Assembly (NCBI RefSeq): GCF_003846175.1
Contig: NZ_ML123046.1
Location: 632,652 to 696,651, forward strand
Direction of reading: 5' to 3'
Length of the DNA: 64,000 nucleotides
Origin: Streptomyces sp. ADI95-17
GTDB lineage: Bacteria; Actinomycetota; Actinomycetes; Streptomycetales; Streptomycetaceae
The notes under the pieces are model-generated. The model had not been told where the DNA came from and ran no database searches. It was given only the letters and a program-made list of their open reading frames with translations. Positions within the stretch are counted from its first letter, which is position 1, and the number at the start of each line of letters is the position of its first letter. This document shows positions 35,941 to 44,375 of this stretch, in pieces. Both the position numbers and the translations under genes were made by a program.

Positions 35941-36162
35941 TCAATACTGATGAACCGTCAGATCTATCGGACCGTTTCCTTCCGCTCCCGCGCGCCAGAT
36001 CAGAGCGGCGTCGAACCTGTCGAAGGCGCGGGGGTGCGGACCGTCGTCGTGGCAGTGGAACGCGGCCCAGAAGAGGTCCGCACGCAGCGCGTCGGCCGGG
36101 GCGTGGACCCGGTACACGTACTCCCGCCCGTCGAGTGCCGGCAGGGCGACCAACCAGGACAC
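35941..36162 (-). CDS. Small conserved hypothetical protein
   Basis: A 73-residue soluble protein starting MSWLVALPALDGREYVYRVH and containing LFWAAFHCHDDGPHPRAFDR. The ordered alternation of hydrophobic and polar residues and a codon bias like its neighbours suggest a genuine gene, but I recognise no family. It lies 61 bases upstream of the SRPBCC gene on the same strand, so the two may be co-transcribed. Confidence 0.55.
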   Translation of the reverse strand: MSWLVALPALDGREYVYRVHAPADALRADLFWAAFHCHDDGPHPRAFDRFDAALIWRAGAEGNGPIDLTVHQY

Positions 36163-36405
36163 GTCCGTGGGCTCCCTTCCGGCTGTCGCATGGGTATGGC
36201 CTGTGGGACGTATGGGGGCGGCTTCCGGTTGCCGGGGGAGCGCGTGGCAAGGCGGCGCGCGCCCTTTTCTCCGATCGGATCCAGAAATGGCGAGATCTCA
36301 TCCGCAAGGAGGAGAAACCGTTCGGGTGTGCCCAACTTGCGTGGGATGCCTGGATGGGCCCATCCGGGGATGTATTCGCGCCGCAGGGCTGATGGGGTGA
36401 GAGAT

Positions 36406-36975
36406 GTGCAGAACCGGACGCCGCGGATTCCCCAGCAACCCGTACCGAACCGCGCCGAGCTCGACGCCAGACTCACCGTGGAGCTGGCCGCCGTCGTGAC
36501 GGGCGCCCGCCGACGTGCGCTGCGCGACGGCGACCGGCAGATCGACACGGCGCATCTGCTGCACTCCCTCATCGAATCGGACCCCGCGGTGCGGGCGGCC
36601 TTCGAGGGCGGACCCCAGCTCGCCAGGGTGCTCGGCTACCTCGTCCAGCGCAGTATCGGATACGGGCTCCGCTGGCAGGGCTCGGTCGAGGATTCCGGTG
36701 CCGTCCCGGTCCTCCCCGACCCGGGTTCCGTCGTGCGGGGCACCGGGCTGGAGGGCTGGTCGCCGTCGGCCGCCTCGGCGATGGCCGGGGCGCTCGAACG
36801 GGCGGAGTCGCGCGGCGACGTACGGGCCGGCGGGCTCGACCTGCTCGCGGCACTGGCCACGGACCACGAGTGCCGGGCCGTCGAGGTGCTGGTGCGGGGC
36901 GGGGTCGACGCGGACCGGCTCGCGGCCCGTGTCGCGGACGCCGTCGGGCAGGGTGTGCCGGAATGCGGAGGCTGA
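36406..36975 (+). CDS. Clp N-terminal domain protein
   Basis: A 189-residue protein with two Clp-N repeats and no ATPase module. The first repeat includes VVTGARRRALRDGDRQIDTA and HLLHSLIESD (about residues 27-56); the second includes SAMAGALERAESRGDVRAGG and LDLLAALAT (about 125-155). Free-standing Clp-N proteins may act as adaptors or decoys for ClpC/ClpB, but none has a defined role here. The GTG at 36406 (MQNRTPRIPQQ) has GGGGTGAG upstream; the GTG at 36397 is a close alternative. Confidence 0.8.
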   Translation: MQNRTPRIPQQPVPNRAELDARLTVELAAVVTGARRRALRDGDRQIDTAHLLHSLIESDPAVRAAFEGGPQLARVLGYLVQRSIGYGLRWQGSVEDSGAVPVLPDPGSVVRGTGLEGWSPSAASAMAGALERAESRGDVRAGGLDLLAALATDHECRAVEVLVRGGVDADRLAARVADAVGQGVPECGG

Positions 36976-37090
36976 CCGTCCGGGCCCGGTGGTTCGGTGG
37001 CGGTGGCCGGTGTGCGGCTGCGTATTCAGCGGTGGGCATGTCAGGGGTCACCTGGATGACGCTCCTGACCGCAGCTGTCATGATGGGCCG

Positions 37091-38128
37091 ATGCACGCGT
37101 CTCAGGGGAGAAGCGCCGGCCTGGGACTAGCCCTGGCCTCGGCGTTCGCATTCGGTGGTTCAGGGGTGGCGGCCAAGCCGCTGATCGAGGCGGGGCTCGA
37201 TCCGCTCCATGTGGTGTGGCTACGCGTGGCGGGTGCGGCCCTGGTCATGCTGCCGGTGGTCTGGCGCCACCGGGACCTGGTGCGCAGCCGGCCGGTCCTG
37301 CTGCTCGGCTTCGGGCTGCTCGCGGTCGCGGGTGTGCAGGCCTTCTACTTCGCCGCGATCTCCCGGATCCCCGTCGGGGTCGCTCTTCTCGTCGAGTACC
37401 TGGCGCCCGCGCTGGTACTCGGCTGGGTGCGGTTCGTCCAGCGCAGGCCGGTCAGCCGGCGGGCCGCGGTCGGTGTGGTGCTCGCTGTCGGCGGGCTGGC
37501 GTGCGTGGTCGAGGTCTGGTCGGGGCTGAGCTTCGACGTGGTCGGACTGCTGCTGGCGCTCGGTGCCGCCTGTTGCCAGGTCGGCTACTTCGTTCTCTCG
37601 GACCAGGGAGGTGCGGACGGGGCGGACGGATCGGACGGCGTCGAACCGCCGCATCCGGTCGGTGTGATCGCCTACGGGCTGCTGATCGGCGCGGCCGTTC
37701 TCACCGTGGTCGCGCAGCCCTGGGGCATGGACTGGGCCGTGCTGGGTGGCACGGTGGGCATGGACGGTACGGATGTTCCGGCCTGGCTGCTGCTCGTCTG
37801 GATCGTGCTGCTGGCGACCGTGATCGCGTATGTCACCGGAGTGATCTCGGTGCGGCTGCTCTCTCCCGCGGTGGCGGGCGTCGTCGCCTGCCTCGAAGCG
37901 GTCATCGCCACGGTGCTCGCCTGGGTGTTGCTCGGCGAGCACCTGTCGGCGCCGCAGCTCCTCGGTGGTGCCATGGTGCTGGTCGGTGCCTTCATCGCCC
38001 AGTCCTCGACACCGCGGGCACCTTCGGGGCCCGTCGTGCCGGGATCCGGCGCGGCGGTTCCCGAAGGGCCGGACGGCGGCCGGGCTGCCGCCGAGGGGGA
38101 ACTTTCCGCCGGTCGCGCCGCGATGTGA
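37091..38128 (+). CDS. EamA family transporter (DMT superfamily)
   Basis: A 345-residue membrane protein with ten predicted hydrophobic segments arranged as two EamA repeats. The first starts LGLALASAFAFGGSGVAAKP. A hydrophilic loop (GGADGADGSDGVEPP) separates the repeats, and the second ends LLGEHLSAPQLLGGAMVLVG, the classical closing motif. The C-terminal 35 residues are a Pro/Ala/Gly-rich cytoplasmic tail. Family members export amino acids or metabolites, but the substrate is not predictable. It starts 115 bases after the Clp-N gene. Confidence 0.88.
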   Translation: MHASQGRSAGLGLALASAFAFGGSGVAAKPLIEAGLDPLHVVWLRVAGAALVMLPVVWRHRDLVRSRPVLLLGFGLLAVAGVQAFYFAAISRIPVGVALLVEYLAPALVLGWVRFVQRRPVSRRAAVGVVLAVGGLACVVEVWSGLSFDVVGLLLALGAACCQVGYFVLSDQGGADGADGSDGVEPPHPVGVIAYGLLIGAAVLTVVAQPWGMDWAVLGGTVGMDGTDVPAWLLLVWIVLLATVIAYVTGVISVRLLSPAVAGVVACLEAVIATVLAWVLLGEHLSAPQLLGGAMVLVGAFIAQSSTPRAPSGPVVPGSGAAVPEGPDGGRAAAEGELSAGRAAM

Positions 38129-38241
38129 CGTGCCGTCACCTGACGTGGTTCGAGGGCGTCCGCTGCCCGGCGGGACCCGGCGCCGGGGAAACTGCTGCTC
38201 CGCGCCTCGGCCGTAGTCCCCGCTGACCGGCGCCGGCCCTG

Positions 38242-38259
38242 CCGGGCGGGCCCGCCCGG
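38242..38259. terminator. GC-rich palindrome between convergent genes
   Basis: CCGGGCGGG directly followed by its complement CCCGCCCGG, an 18-base perfect palindrome in the gap between the EamA gene and the convergent oxidase gene. Without a loop it would fold with a few central bases unpaired; it is a weak terminator candidate. Confidence 0.4.
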
Positions 38260-38307
38260 TTCCCGGCCGGTTCGCCCGCCCCGCGATGTCCCGTCAGCCG
38301 TGGTGCG

Positions 38308-39003
38308 TCACAGCTCGGTGATGTAGTCCGGCACGCCGATGGCGGGGTCGAGGTCGTCCGCGGGGAGCGGTGTCTCGTAGCCGCGGGCGAGCGGGACGAC
38401 GCCGGCCCAGTGGGGGAGCGTGAGGTCGCGGGTCTCGTCGTTGGGGCCGCCCGTACGGATCTTGGCGGACACCTCCCGCAGGTCCAGCCGGATCACCGCG
38501 GTCGCGGCCAGCTCCTTCTCGTCGGCGGGCCGGGAATCGGCGGACCGGCCGGGCACCACGTGGTCGACGATCGCATCGAGGGCGGTGCGCCGCTCCTCGG
38601 GGTCGGTGACCGTGTGAGCGACGCCGTGGACCACCACGGAGCGGTAGTTGATCGAGTGGTGGAAGGCGGAACGGGCCAGCACCAGCCCGTCGACATGCGT
38701 CACCGTGAGGCACACGGGCAGGCCGGGGTCGGTGCGACCCGCCTCGCGCAACGGCCTGGAGCCCGTCGAGCCGTGTACGTAGAGCCGGTCGCCGATCCGG
38801 CCGAAGAGCGTCGGCAGCACGACGGGCGCGCCGTCGCGGACGAAGCCGAGGTGGCAGACGTACGCCTCGTCCAGTATCGAGTGGACCACCTCGCTGTCGT
38901 AGGACGCCCGTTCGCGGGAACGGGTCGGGACGGTGCGCTCGGTCGGCTCGTAGCCGGTGGCGGTGTCCGGGGCCGTGGGCTGCGGCGATGCGGTGTCCGG
39001 CAT
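38308..39003 (-). CDS. Pyridoxamine 5'-phosphate oxidase family protein (flavin split-barrel)
   Basis: A 231-residue FMN-binding split-barrel protein. After an N-terminal polar region comes the family core, with VVHSILDEAYVCHLGFVRDG, VVLPTLFGRIGDRLYVHGST and later HHSINYRSVVVHGVAH. It may be an FMN-dependent oxidoreductase rather than a true PdxH. The ATG at 39003 has GGAG 6 bases upstream; the ATG at 39015 is an alternative. It is divergent from a MocR/PdxR-type regulator across only 35 bases, which suggests that regulator controls it, perhaps in vitamin B6 metabolism. Confidence 0.87.
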   Translation of the reverse strand: MPDTASPQPTAPDTATGYEPTERTVPTRSRERASYDSEVVHSILDEAYVCHLGFVRDGAPVVLPTLFGRIGDRLYVHGSTGSRPLREAGRTDPGLPVCLTVTHVDGLVLARSAFHHSINYRSVVVHGVAHTVTDPEERRTALDAIVDHVVPGRSADSRPADEKELAATAVIRLDLREVSAKIRTGGPNDETRDLTLPHWAGVVPLARGYETPLPADDLDPAIGVPDYITEL

Positions 39004-39015
39004 TGCGTACTCCAT

Positions 39016-39027
39016 TGCACTAGTGCA
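39016..39027. promoter_or_regulatory. Palindrome in the MocR/oxidase divergent promoter
   Basis: TGCACTAGTGCA, a 12-base perfect palindrome, with a related CTAGTTTGTGCTAG just downstream (39032-39045). It sits within the 35-base region between the two divergent starts and directly touches the alternative ATG at 39015, so it is a good operator candidate for the MocR-type regulator. Confidence 0.6.
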
Positions 39028-39038
39028 TAATCTAGTTT

Positions 39039-40370
39039 GTGCTAGGAGAGTATCGGATTGTTGGGCGGCGCGCATCGGAAATTGCCGCCAGTGTGGAGCG
39101 TGGGGTCGGCTCCGGTGAGCTCGTTCCGGGTCAAGTGCTGCCTCCCATGCGGGAGTTGGCGGATCAGCTGGGGGTGAACCCGAATACGGTGGCGGCCGCC
39201 TACCGCACGCTCCGTGAGCGCGGGGTGATCGAGACGGCCGGGCGCCGGGGCAGCAGGGTGCGGCCGCGCCCCGCGAGTACGGCGCGCGGTTCGCTCCGGG
39301 TCGAGGCACCCGCGGGCGTGCGTGACCTGGGCGCGGGCAACCCCGATCCGGTGTTGCTGCCCGTGCTGGGGGACGCCTTCGCGGCGGTCGCGGGGGAGTA
39401 CGGACGGGATCCCGGGATGTACGGACAGGCGCCGGTGGACCCGGAGTTCGCCGCGCTCGCCCGCGCCGCACTGGACGCCGACGGGGTGCCGGCCGGGCCC
39501 GTGGTCGCGACCTCCGGATCGCTGGACGCGATCGAGCGGATCCTCGTCGCGCAGCTCAGACCCGGTGACGCGGTCGCCGTCGAGGACCCCGGCTGGGGCA
39601 GCATGCTGGATCTCGTACCGGCGCTGGGGCTGCGTCCGGTGCCCGTCGCGGTCGACGACGAGGGGCCGATGCCCGGTGCCGTCGAGGATGCGCTCAAGGC
39701 CGGTGCCCGCGCGCTCGTGGTCACCGACCGCGCGCAGAATCCGACCGGCGCGGCGATCGGTGCCGCACGCGCCCTCGAACTGCGCGGGGTCCTCGCCGGA
39801 CACCGCGATGTCCTCCTGATCGAGGACGACCACGGGCACGGCATCGTCGATCTGCCGCTCCGTCCGCTGGCGGGCACCACGGACCGCTGGGCCTTCGTCC
39901 GTTCCGTGGCCAAGGCGTACGGGCCGGACCTGCGGGTCGCCGTGCTGACCGGCGATCCGGTCACGGTCGACCGGGTGGCGGGGCGGCAGCGGCTGGGCCC
40001 CGGCTGGGTCAGCAGGCTGCTGCAACGGGTCGTGGTGCACCTGTGGACCTCGGGCGCCGTGGACCCGGGGGAGGTGGCGAGGGCGTACGCGAAGCGGCGG
40101 GACGGCCTGGTACGGGCACTGGCGAAGCGGGGCGTGGTGGCCCACGGGCGCAGCGGGATGAACGTGTGGGTGCCGGTCAGCGACGAGACCGGCGCCGTGG
40201 CGAGGCTGCTGCACGCGGGCTGGGCCGTGGCGCCCGGGGCGCTGTTCCGGATGGCCGCGCCCCAGGGAATCCGGCTCACCGTCTCGTCGCTCGCCGAGGA
40301 CGAGATCGAACCACTGGCGGATGCGGTGGCGGCAGCGGCGGGGCCGGTGAAGCCGCTGACCTACGGGTGA
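39039..40370 (+). CDS. MocR/PdxR-type regulator (GntR helix-turn-helix fused to aminotransferase)
   Basis: A 443-residue fusion. Residues 1-75 are a GntR-type winged helix (SGELVPGQVLPPMRELADQL, NPNTVAAAYRTLRERGVIE). The rest is a type I aminotransferase fold that in this family senses pyridoxal phosphate rather than catalysing; the segment AKAYGPDLRVAV carries the PLP lysine position. Such regulators activate pdx genes or govern amine metabolism. GTG at 39039 gives an almost leaderless transcript. The divergent PNPOx-family gene is the likely target. Stop is 42 bases from the convergent EamA gene. Confidence 0.9.
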   Translation: MLGEYRIVGRRASEIAASVERGVGSGELVPGQVLPPMRELADQLGVNPNTVAAAYRTLRERGVIETAGRRGSRVRPRPASTARGSLRVEAPAGVRDLGAGNPDPVLLPVLGDAFAAVAGEYGRDPGMYGQAPVDPEFAALARAALDADGVPAGPVVATSGSLDAIERILVAQLRPGDAVAVEDPGWGSMLDLVPALGLRPVPVAVDDEGPMPGAVEDALKAGARALVVTDRAQNPTGAAIGAARALELRGVLAGHRDVLLIEDDHGHGIVDLPLRPLAGTTDRWAFVRSVAKAYGPDLRVAVLTGDPVTVDRVAGRQRLGPGWVSRLLQRVVVHLWTSGAVDPGEVARAYAKRRDGLVRALAKRGVVAHGRSGMNVWVPVSDETGAVARLLHAGWAVAPGALFRMAAPQGIRLTVSSLAEDEIEPLADAVAAAAGPVKPLTYG

Positions 40371-40412
40371 TTGTCGGTCCAGGTCCAGGCCCAGCCGCCG
40401 CTCCGCCCCCGC

Positions 40413-41444
40413 TCAGTCGCTGGATGCTCTGCTGCTCGCAGCCCGGCCGCCCCGGGCCCTGCCCTGGGTGAGGGCGGCGCCTGCCAGGACCACGAGGGCC
40501 CCCACCGGTGTGTTCCAGCTCAGCTGCTCGCCGAGCACGGCCACGCCGGCGGCGGTGGCGATGACCGGGATGAAGTAAGTGACCATCTGTGCGGTCGTCG
40601 GCCCGACCTCCTCCACCAGGCCGTACTGCAACAGGACCGCGAGGCCGGTGCCGAGCGCCCCGAGGGCGACCACGGCCAGGGTCGGGAGCAGCGGGAAACC
40701 ATCGGGGGCCGAGGTGAACAGCGGGGTCACCAGAGCGATCTGCGCCGTGCCCAGGAAGAGCTGGCTGCCGGTGAGCGCCAGCGTCGACGAACCGTTGCCC
40801 GCCAGCGTCCTGCGGACGTAGATCCAGCCGATCGGATAGCTGAGGGAGGCGAGCAGGGCCATCGCCGTGCCGCTGAAGTCCAGCCCGGAGAAGCCCTGCC
40901 AGGCGCCGAGCACGGTCAGTACGCCGAGAAAGCCGAGCCCCAGTCCGGCGACCCGGCGGCGGGTCGGCCGGTCCTCGGAGAGCGCGACCAGCGACAGCGC
41001 CATGCCCCACAGGGGTGAGGTCGCGTTGCAGATGCCTGCCAGTGTCGAGGGAATCGTCAGCTCGGCATGGGCGAACAGCGAGAACGGAAGCGCGTTCAGG
41101 AAGAACGCGGCGACGGCCAGGTGTCCCCAGGTGCGGGCGCCGCGGGGCAGCCGCTCACGGCGCACCACCATCGCGACGGCCAGCACCGCCGTGCCCGACA
41201 GCAGACGGCCCAGGGTGACCTGGAACGGGGCGTACCCCTCGGTGCCGACCTTGATCAGGAGGAAACTGAAGCCCCAGATGATCGACAGTGCCCCGAACCG
41301 GATCCGCCAGTTCAGCGCCGGGCGGGCGGTGGGCCCCGCAGCGGCCGTCACCGCGGTGCCGGTGGTGGATCCCTCGGCCGTCGGCAGGGTACCGGCGGCG
41401 GACTCGGCGGGAGAGGTGGCACTCGGCGTGACAGTGGCGCTCAT
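40413..41444 (-). CDS. EamA family transporter (DMT superfamily)
   Basis: A 343-residue membrane protein. A 50-residue polar N-terminus precedes ten hydrophobic segments in two EamA repeats (SIIWGFSFLLIKVGTEGYAP; LLASLSYPIGWIYVRRTLAG). It ends with VAVLGEQLSWNTPVGALVVL and a basic tail. Likely exports an amino acid or drug. It is divergent from a LysR gene across 74 bases, the usual arrangement in which the LysR protein controls the exporter. ATG at 41444 begins MSATVTPSATSP. Confidence 0.9.
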   Translation of the reverse strand: MSATVTPSATSPAESAAGTLPTAEGSTTGTAVTAAAGPTARPALNWRIRFGALSIIWGFSFLLIKVGTEGYAPFQVTLGRLLSGTAVLAVAMVVRRERLPRGARTWGHLAVAAFFLNALPFSLFAHAELTIPSTLAGICNATSPLWGMALSLVALSEDRPTRRRVAGLGLGFLGVLTVLGAWQGFSGLDFSGTAMALLASLSYPIGWIYVRRTLAGNGSSTLALTGSQLFLGTAQIALVTPLFTSAPDGFPLLPTLAVVALGALGTGLAVLLQYGLVEEVGPTTAQMVTYFIPVIATAAGVAVLGEQLSWNTPVGALVVLAGAALTQGRARGGRAASSRASSD

Positions 41445-41518
41445 GGAGCCAACGATGTCGAACCGGATCGCGTAGAACAAGCGAGACTTTGTATGAAGGT
41501 CTGCGTAGCATTGCTTAC

Positions 41519-42427
41519 ATGTTGAATCTGGAGCGCCTGCGCACCCTGGACGCACTGGCCCGGCACGGCTCCGTGAGCAGTGCCGCCGAGGGACTGCATG
41601 TGACCACGTCCGCGGTCTCCCAGCAGATGGCGAAACTGGAACGGGAGGTGGGGCAGCAGCTCCTGGCCAAGAACGGGCGCGGGGTCCGGCTCACCGATGC
41701 CGGCCGGCTGCTCGCCGACCATGCGGCCCGGATCCTGTCCCAGGTCGAGCTGGCCCAGTCCGACATCGAGGCGCAGCGCGGTGAGGTGGTGGGCGAGATC
41801 AGACTCTCCGCCTTTCCGACCGCGGCGCGCGGACTCTTCCCCGCAGCGCTCCTCGCACTGCGCCGGGACCACCCCGACCTGCGCGTGCGTACCCGGGAAC
41901 TGGAGCCCGAGGACGGAATCCGCGCGGTGATCAGGGGCGACATCGACCTTGCCGTGGTGCTGGACTGGAGCAACAAGCGGCTGCCCGTGCCCGCAGGCCT
42001 GGCCAAGGCCGAACTCCTGGACGACGCACCGGACATCGCGATGCCGGCCGGTCATCGGCTCGCCGGCCGGGACGAGGTGGATCTGGAGGAATTCGCCGAG
42101 GACGACTGGGTGTCCTGGCCCGAGGGCGAGTTCTGCTACGACTGGCTGATGTTCACCCTCCGCTCGAAGGGCATCGAACCGCGCATCGCGCACCTGGCGG
42201 GCGAGCATCACACCCAACTCGCCCTGATCGCCGCCGGCATGGGGGTCTGTGTGGCGCCGCGCCTGGGGCGCGGCCCGGTGCCGGACGGGGTGCGGCTGGT
42301 GCCCGTACGGCAGAAGATGCGGCGTCACGTGCATGCCGTCTGGCGTACCGACGCGGACCGGCGCCCTTCGATCAGGGCGGCGGTGAAGGCCCTGCGCGCA
42401 GCCGGGCGGGAGCTGGACGCGCCGTAG
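41519..42427 (+). CDS. LysR family transcriptional regulator
   Basis: A 302-residue regulator. The N-terminal helix-turn-helix reads LNLERLRTLDALARHGSVSS, with TTSAVSQQMAKLEREVGQQL as recognition region, and the C-terminal substrate-binding domain spans about residues 90-295. It is divergent from the EamA transporter, which it probably regulates. The intergenic sequence contains GCGTAGCATTGCTTAC close to the lysR start, a loose dyad of possible operator use. ATG at 41519 is preferred to an in-frame upstream ATG at 41489. Confidence 0.9.
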   Translation: MLNLERLRTLDALARHGSVSSAAEGLHVTTSAVSQQMAKLEREVGQQLLAKNGRGVRLTDAGRLLADHAARILSQVELAQSDIEAQRGEVVGEIRLSAFPTAARGLFPAALLALRRDHPDLRVRTRELEPEDGIRAVIRGDIDLAVVLDWSNKRLPVPAGLAKAELLDDAPDIAMPAGHRLAGRDEVDLEEFAEDDWVSWPEGEFCYDWLMFTLRSKGIEPRIAHLAGEHHTQLALIAAGMGVCVAPRLGRGPVPDGVRLVPVRQKMRRHVHAVWRTDADRRPSIRAAVKALRAAGRELDAP

Positions 42428-42440
42428 ACCCCCGCGGTCC

Positions 42441-42917
42441 TCAGACGGTGGGCGGAGCCGCGAGCTTCCGGAAGTCCCAGGAGGTGATGGTCCGCGGTGT
42501 CAGTCGCAGCCAGGCGTGCCGGCCGTCGTGCGGCATGGTGTCCATCCCGAAGTACTTCGCCGCGAACAGCCTTTCGGGCACGACGAGTCCGGGGCAGGTG
42601 TCGCCGGTGCGCGGTGCCTCGCCGACGGGGACGGCCTCTCCGGAGAGTTCGATGCCGCGCAGATCCGCGTACTCCACCCCGTCGTCCACCACCACCGCGA
42701 TCCTGGGGTCCTGGCGCAGCTGGGACCAGCGCAGGCTGCGGGTGATCGAGTACAGCCAGAGCGAGGTGCCGTCCCAGGTGAACCAGAGGGCGCCGACATG
42801 CGGGTGGCCGTCCGCGGACACGGTGGCCACGCGGCAGGTGCGCTGTTCGGTGAGATAGGTGTCGCGCTCGGCGTCCGTCATCATGATCCGACGGCCCCGT
42901 CGCTGTATGGCGGCCAT
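42441..42917 (-). CDS. Pyridoxamine 5'-phosphate oxidase family protein
   Basis: A 158-residue flavin/F420-type split-barrel protein. Core motifs include LTEQRTCRVATVSADGHPHV, GALWFTWDGTSLWLYSITRS and QLRQDPRIAVVVDDG, followed by a YADLRGIELSGEA strand. Related proteins reduce or oxidise small molecules with FMN or F420; which cofactor applies cannot be read. It ends 13 bases from the convergent LysR gene. An internal ATG at residue 12 or 13 could be the true start, since the first residues are basic and weakly conserved. Confidence 0.87.
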   Translation of the reverse strand: MAAIQRRGRRIMMTDAERDTYLTEQRTCRVATVSADGHPHVGALWFTWDGTSLWLYSITRSLRWSQLRQDPRIAVVVDDGVEYADLRGIELSGEAVPVGEAPRTGDTCPGLVVPERLFAAKYFGMDTMPHDGRHAWLRLTPRTITSWDFRKLAAPPTV

Positions 42918-43030
42918 GGGGGCGCCTCCTCCCGGTGTCTGACAGTGTGTCAGGAATCATGGGGGCTCTTCCCTCATCACGCAATGGCCGTTAGCCTCGC
43001 GCGCCCGGTCCGCCGCAGAAAGGGTCAGCC

Positions 43031-43684
43031 GTGCCGTCGAAGAATCAGCTCGTCGAGCAGCTCGATCCGGCCACCACCGTGCTTCTGACGGTCGAATGCC
43101 AGCAGGGGGTCGTGGGCCCGGGGAGCGCACTGCCCGAACTGGCCGACGAGGCCCGGTCCTCCGGCGCCCTGCTCCGGGTCGCCCGGCTGGTCGCGGCCGC
43201 GCACGAGGCCGGGGTCCAGGTACTGCACGCGGTGGCCGAACGGCGCCCCGACGGGCGGGGCGCCAACAGCAACGCCCGGCTCTTCCGGGCCGCCGGCCGG
43301 CTGCCCGTGCAGCAGCACCGCGGCACCACGGCGGTACGGATCGCCGCGCCGATCGAAGTGGCCGACGAGGACCTCGTCGTACGCAGGCTGCACGGCCTCT
43401 CGCCCATCGCCGGGACCGATGTGGACGCGCTGCTGCGCAACCTCGGCTGCCGGACCCTCGTCGTCACCGGGGTCTCGGCCAATGTGGCCGTCCCCAACGC
43501 CGTGTTCGACGCGGTCAATCTGGGCTACACGGCCGTGGTGCCCTCCGACGCCATCGCGGGAGTGCCGGCCGACTACACCCCCGCCATGATCCGCAACACG
43601 CTCGCTCTCGTCGCCACCATCACCACCACCGACGAGGTGCTGGGCTGCTGGCTGAGCCGGGCCCCGCGCGGGGTCCGGTCCTGA
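43031..43684 (+). CDS. Isochorismatase-fold protein lacking the cysteine-hydrolase triad
   Basis: A 217-residue protein of the isochorismatase-like fold. The N-terminal strand reads VLLTVECQQGVVGPGSALPE, with glutamate where the catalytic aspartate normally stands. The central RRLHGLSPIAGTDVDALLRN lacks the usual lysine environment. The segment LVVTGVSANVAVPNAVFDAV has alanine where amidohydrolases carry the nucleophilic cysteine. It is therefore not a standard cysteine hydrolase; it could be an isochorismatase-type hydrolase or a non-catalytic relative. GTG at 43031 is the start. Confidence 0.8.
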   Translation: MPSKNQLVEQLDPATTVLLTVECQQGVVGPGSALPELADEARSSGALLRVARLVAAAHEAGVQVLHAVAERRPDGRGANSNARLFRAAGRLPVQQHRGTTAVRIAAPIEVADEDLVVRRLHGLSPIAGTDVDALLRNLGCRTLVVTGVSANVAVPNAVFDAVNLGYTAVVPSDAIAGVPADYTPAMIRNTLALVATITTTDEVLGCWLSRAPRGVRS

Positions 43685-43883
43685 CGGAGAGGCCCCTGTA
43701 CACCGAGCCGCTCCGGACGCCGACAGCAGCCTGACCGCGATACCGGGGGCGGCCGCCATCGTCGCCGGATTCGGCTGGGGCCCGGCCGTGCAGCTCGGCT
43801 CCGGCCGGGCGACGGTCCGGCGGAGACCGCCGGGGACAGGCCGGAGCGGGTGGTGGAGGCCTGACACCACCGGGGCGGTGCGG

Positions 43884-44336
43884 TCAGGGTTCGAGCGTGA
43901 TCTCGCCGCCCGAGACCGTGATCGTCCTGGCGGGCAGCGGTTCGGTGGCGGGGCCGTGCTTCACCGCGCCCGTCGCCGCGTCGAACCTGCTGCCGTGACA
44001 GGGGCAGTCGATGGTGCCGTCCGAGACGCGCGACACCGTGCATCCCCGGTGGGTGCACTTCGACGAGAACGCCTTGAACTCACCGGCCTTCGGCTGCGTC
44101 ACCACCACACCCCGGTCGGCGAAGACCTTCCCGCCGCCCTCGGGGATGTCGGCCGTCCGCGTCAGTGAGGCGCCGCTGCCGTCCGTTCCGCTGCCGGCCG
44201 GCTCGACCACACCCGAACCGCCCGAGTCCTTCTGGTTGCCACAGGCGGTGAGTACGGCAGCCACCGAGGCGGCCCCGACCGCAGTGACAACGGCCCGCCG
44301 CCGGGGGCGGCCCTCGTGATTCTGCGTTGTGGTCAT
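43884..44336 (-). CDS. Rieske 2Fe-2S lipoprotein
   Basis: A 150-residue secreted electron-transfer protein. The N-terminus has a twin-arginine-like RPRRRAVVTAVGAASVAAV and a lipobox LTAC with C32 as the lipid-attachment residue. The Rieske domain has ligands C94-T-H96 and C111-P-C113-H114, with C99 and C113 as the conserved disulfide pair. Tat export of a folded iron-sulfur protein followed by lipidation fits. The physiological partner is unknown; it is not next to cytochrome bc genes. Confidence 0.92.
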   Translation of the reverse strand: MTTTQNHEGRPRRRAVVTAVGAASVAAVLTACGNQKDSGGSGVVEPAGSGTDGSGASLTRTADIPEGGGKVFADRGVVVTQPKAGEFKAFSSKCTHRGCTVSRVSDGTIDCPCHGSRFDAATGAVKHGPATEPLPARTITVSGGEITLEP

Positions 44337-44375
44337 ACCGGTTCTTCCCTTCCACGGTGTTCACGACTTCGATGT

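Noticed and set aside
43685..43883. Possible small gene between the isochorismatase-like and Rieske genes
   Set aside because: Open frames exist on both strands but none has a ribosome binding site or recognisable sequence.
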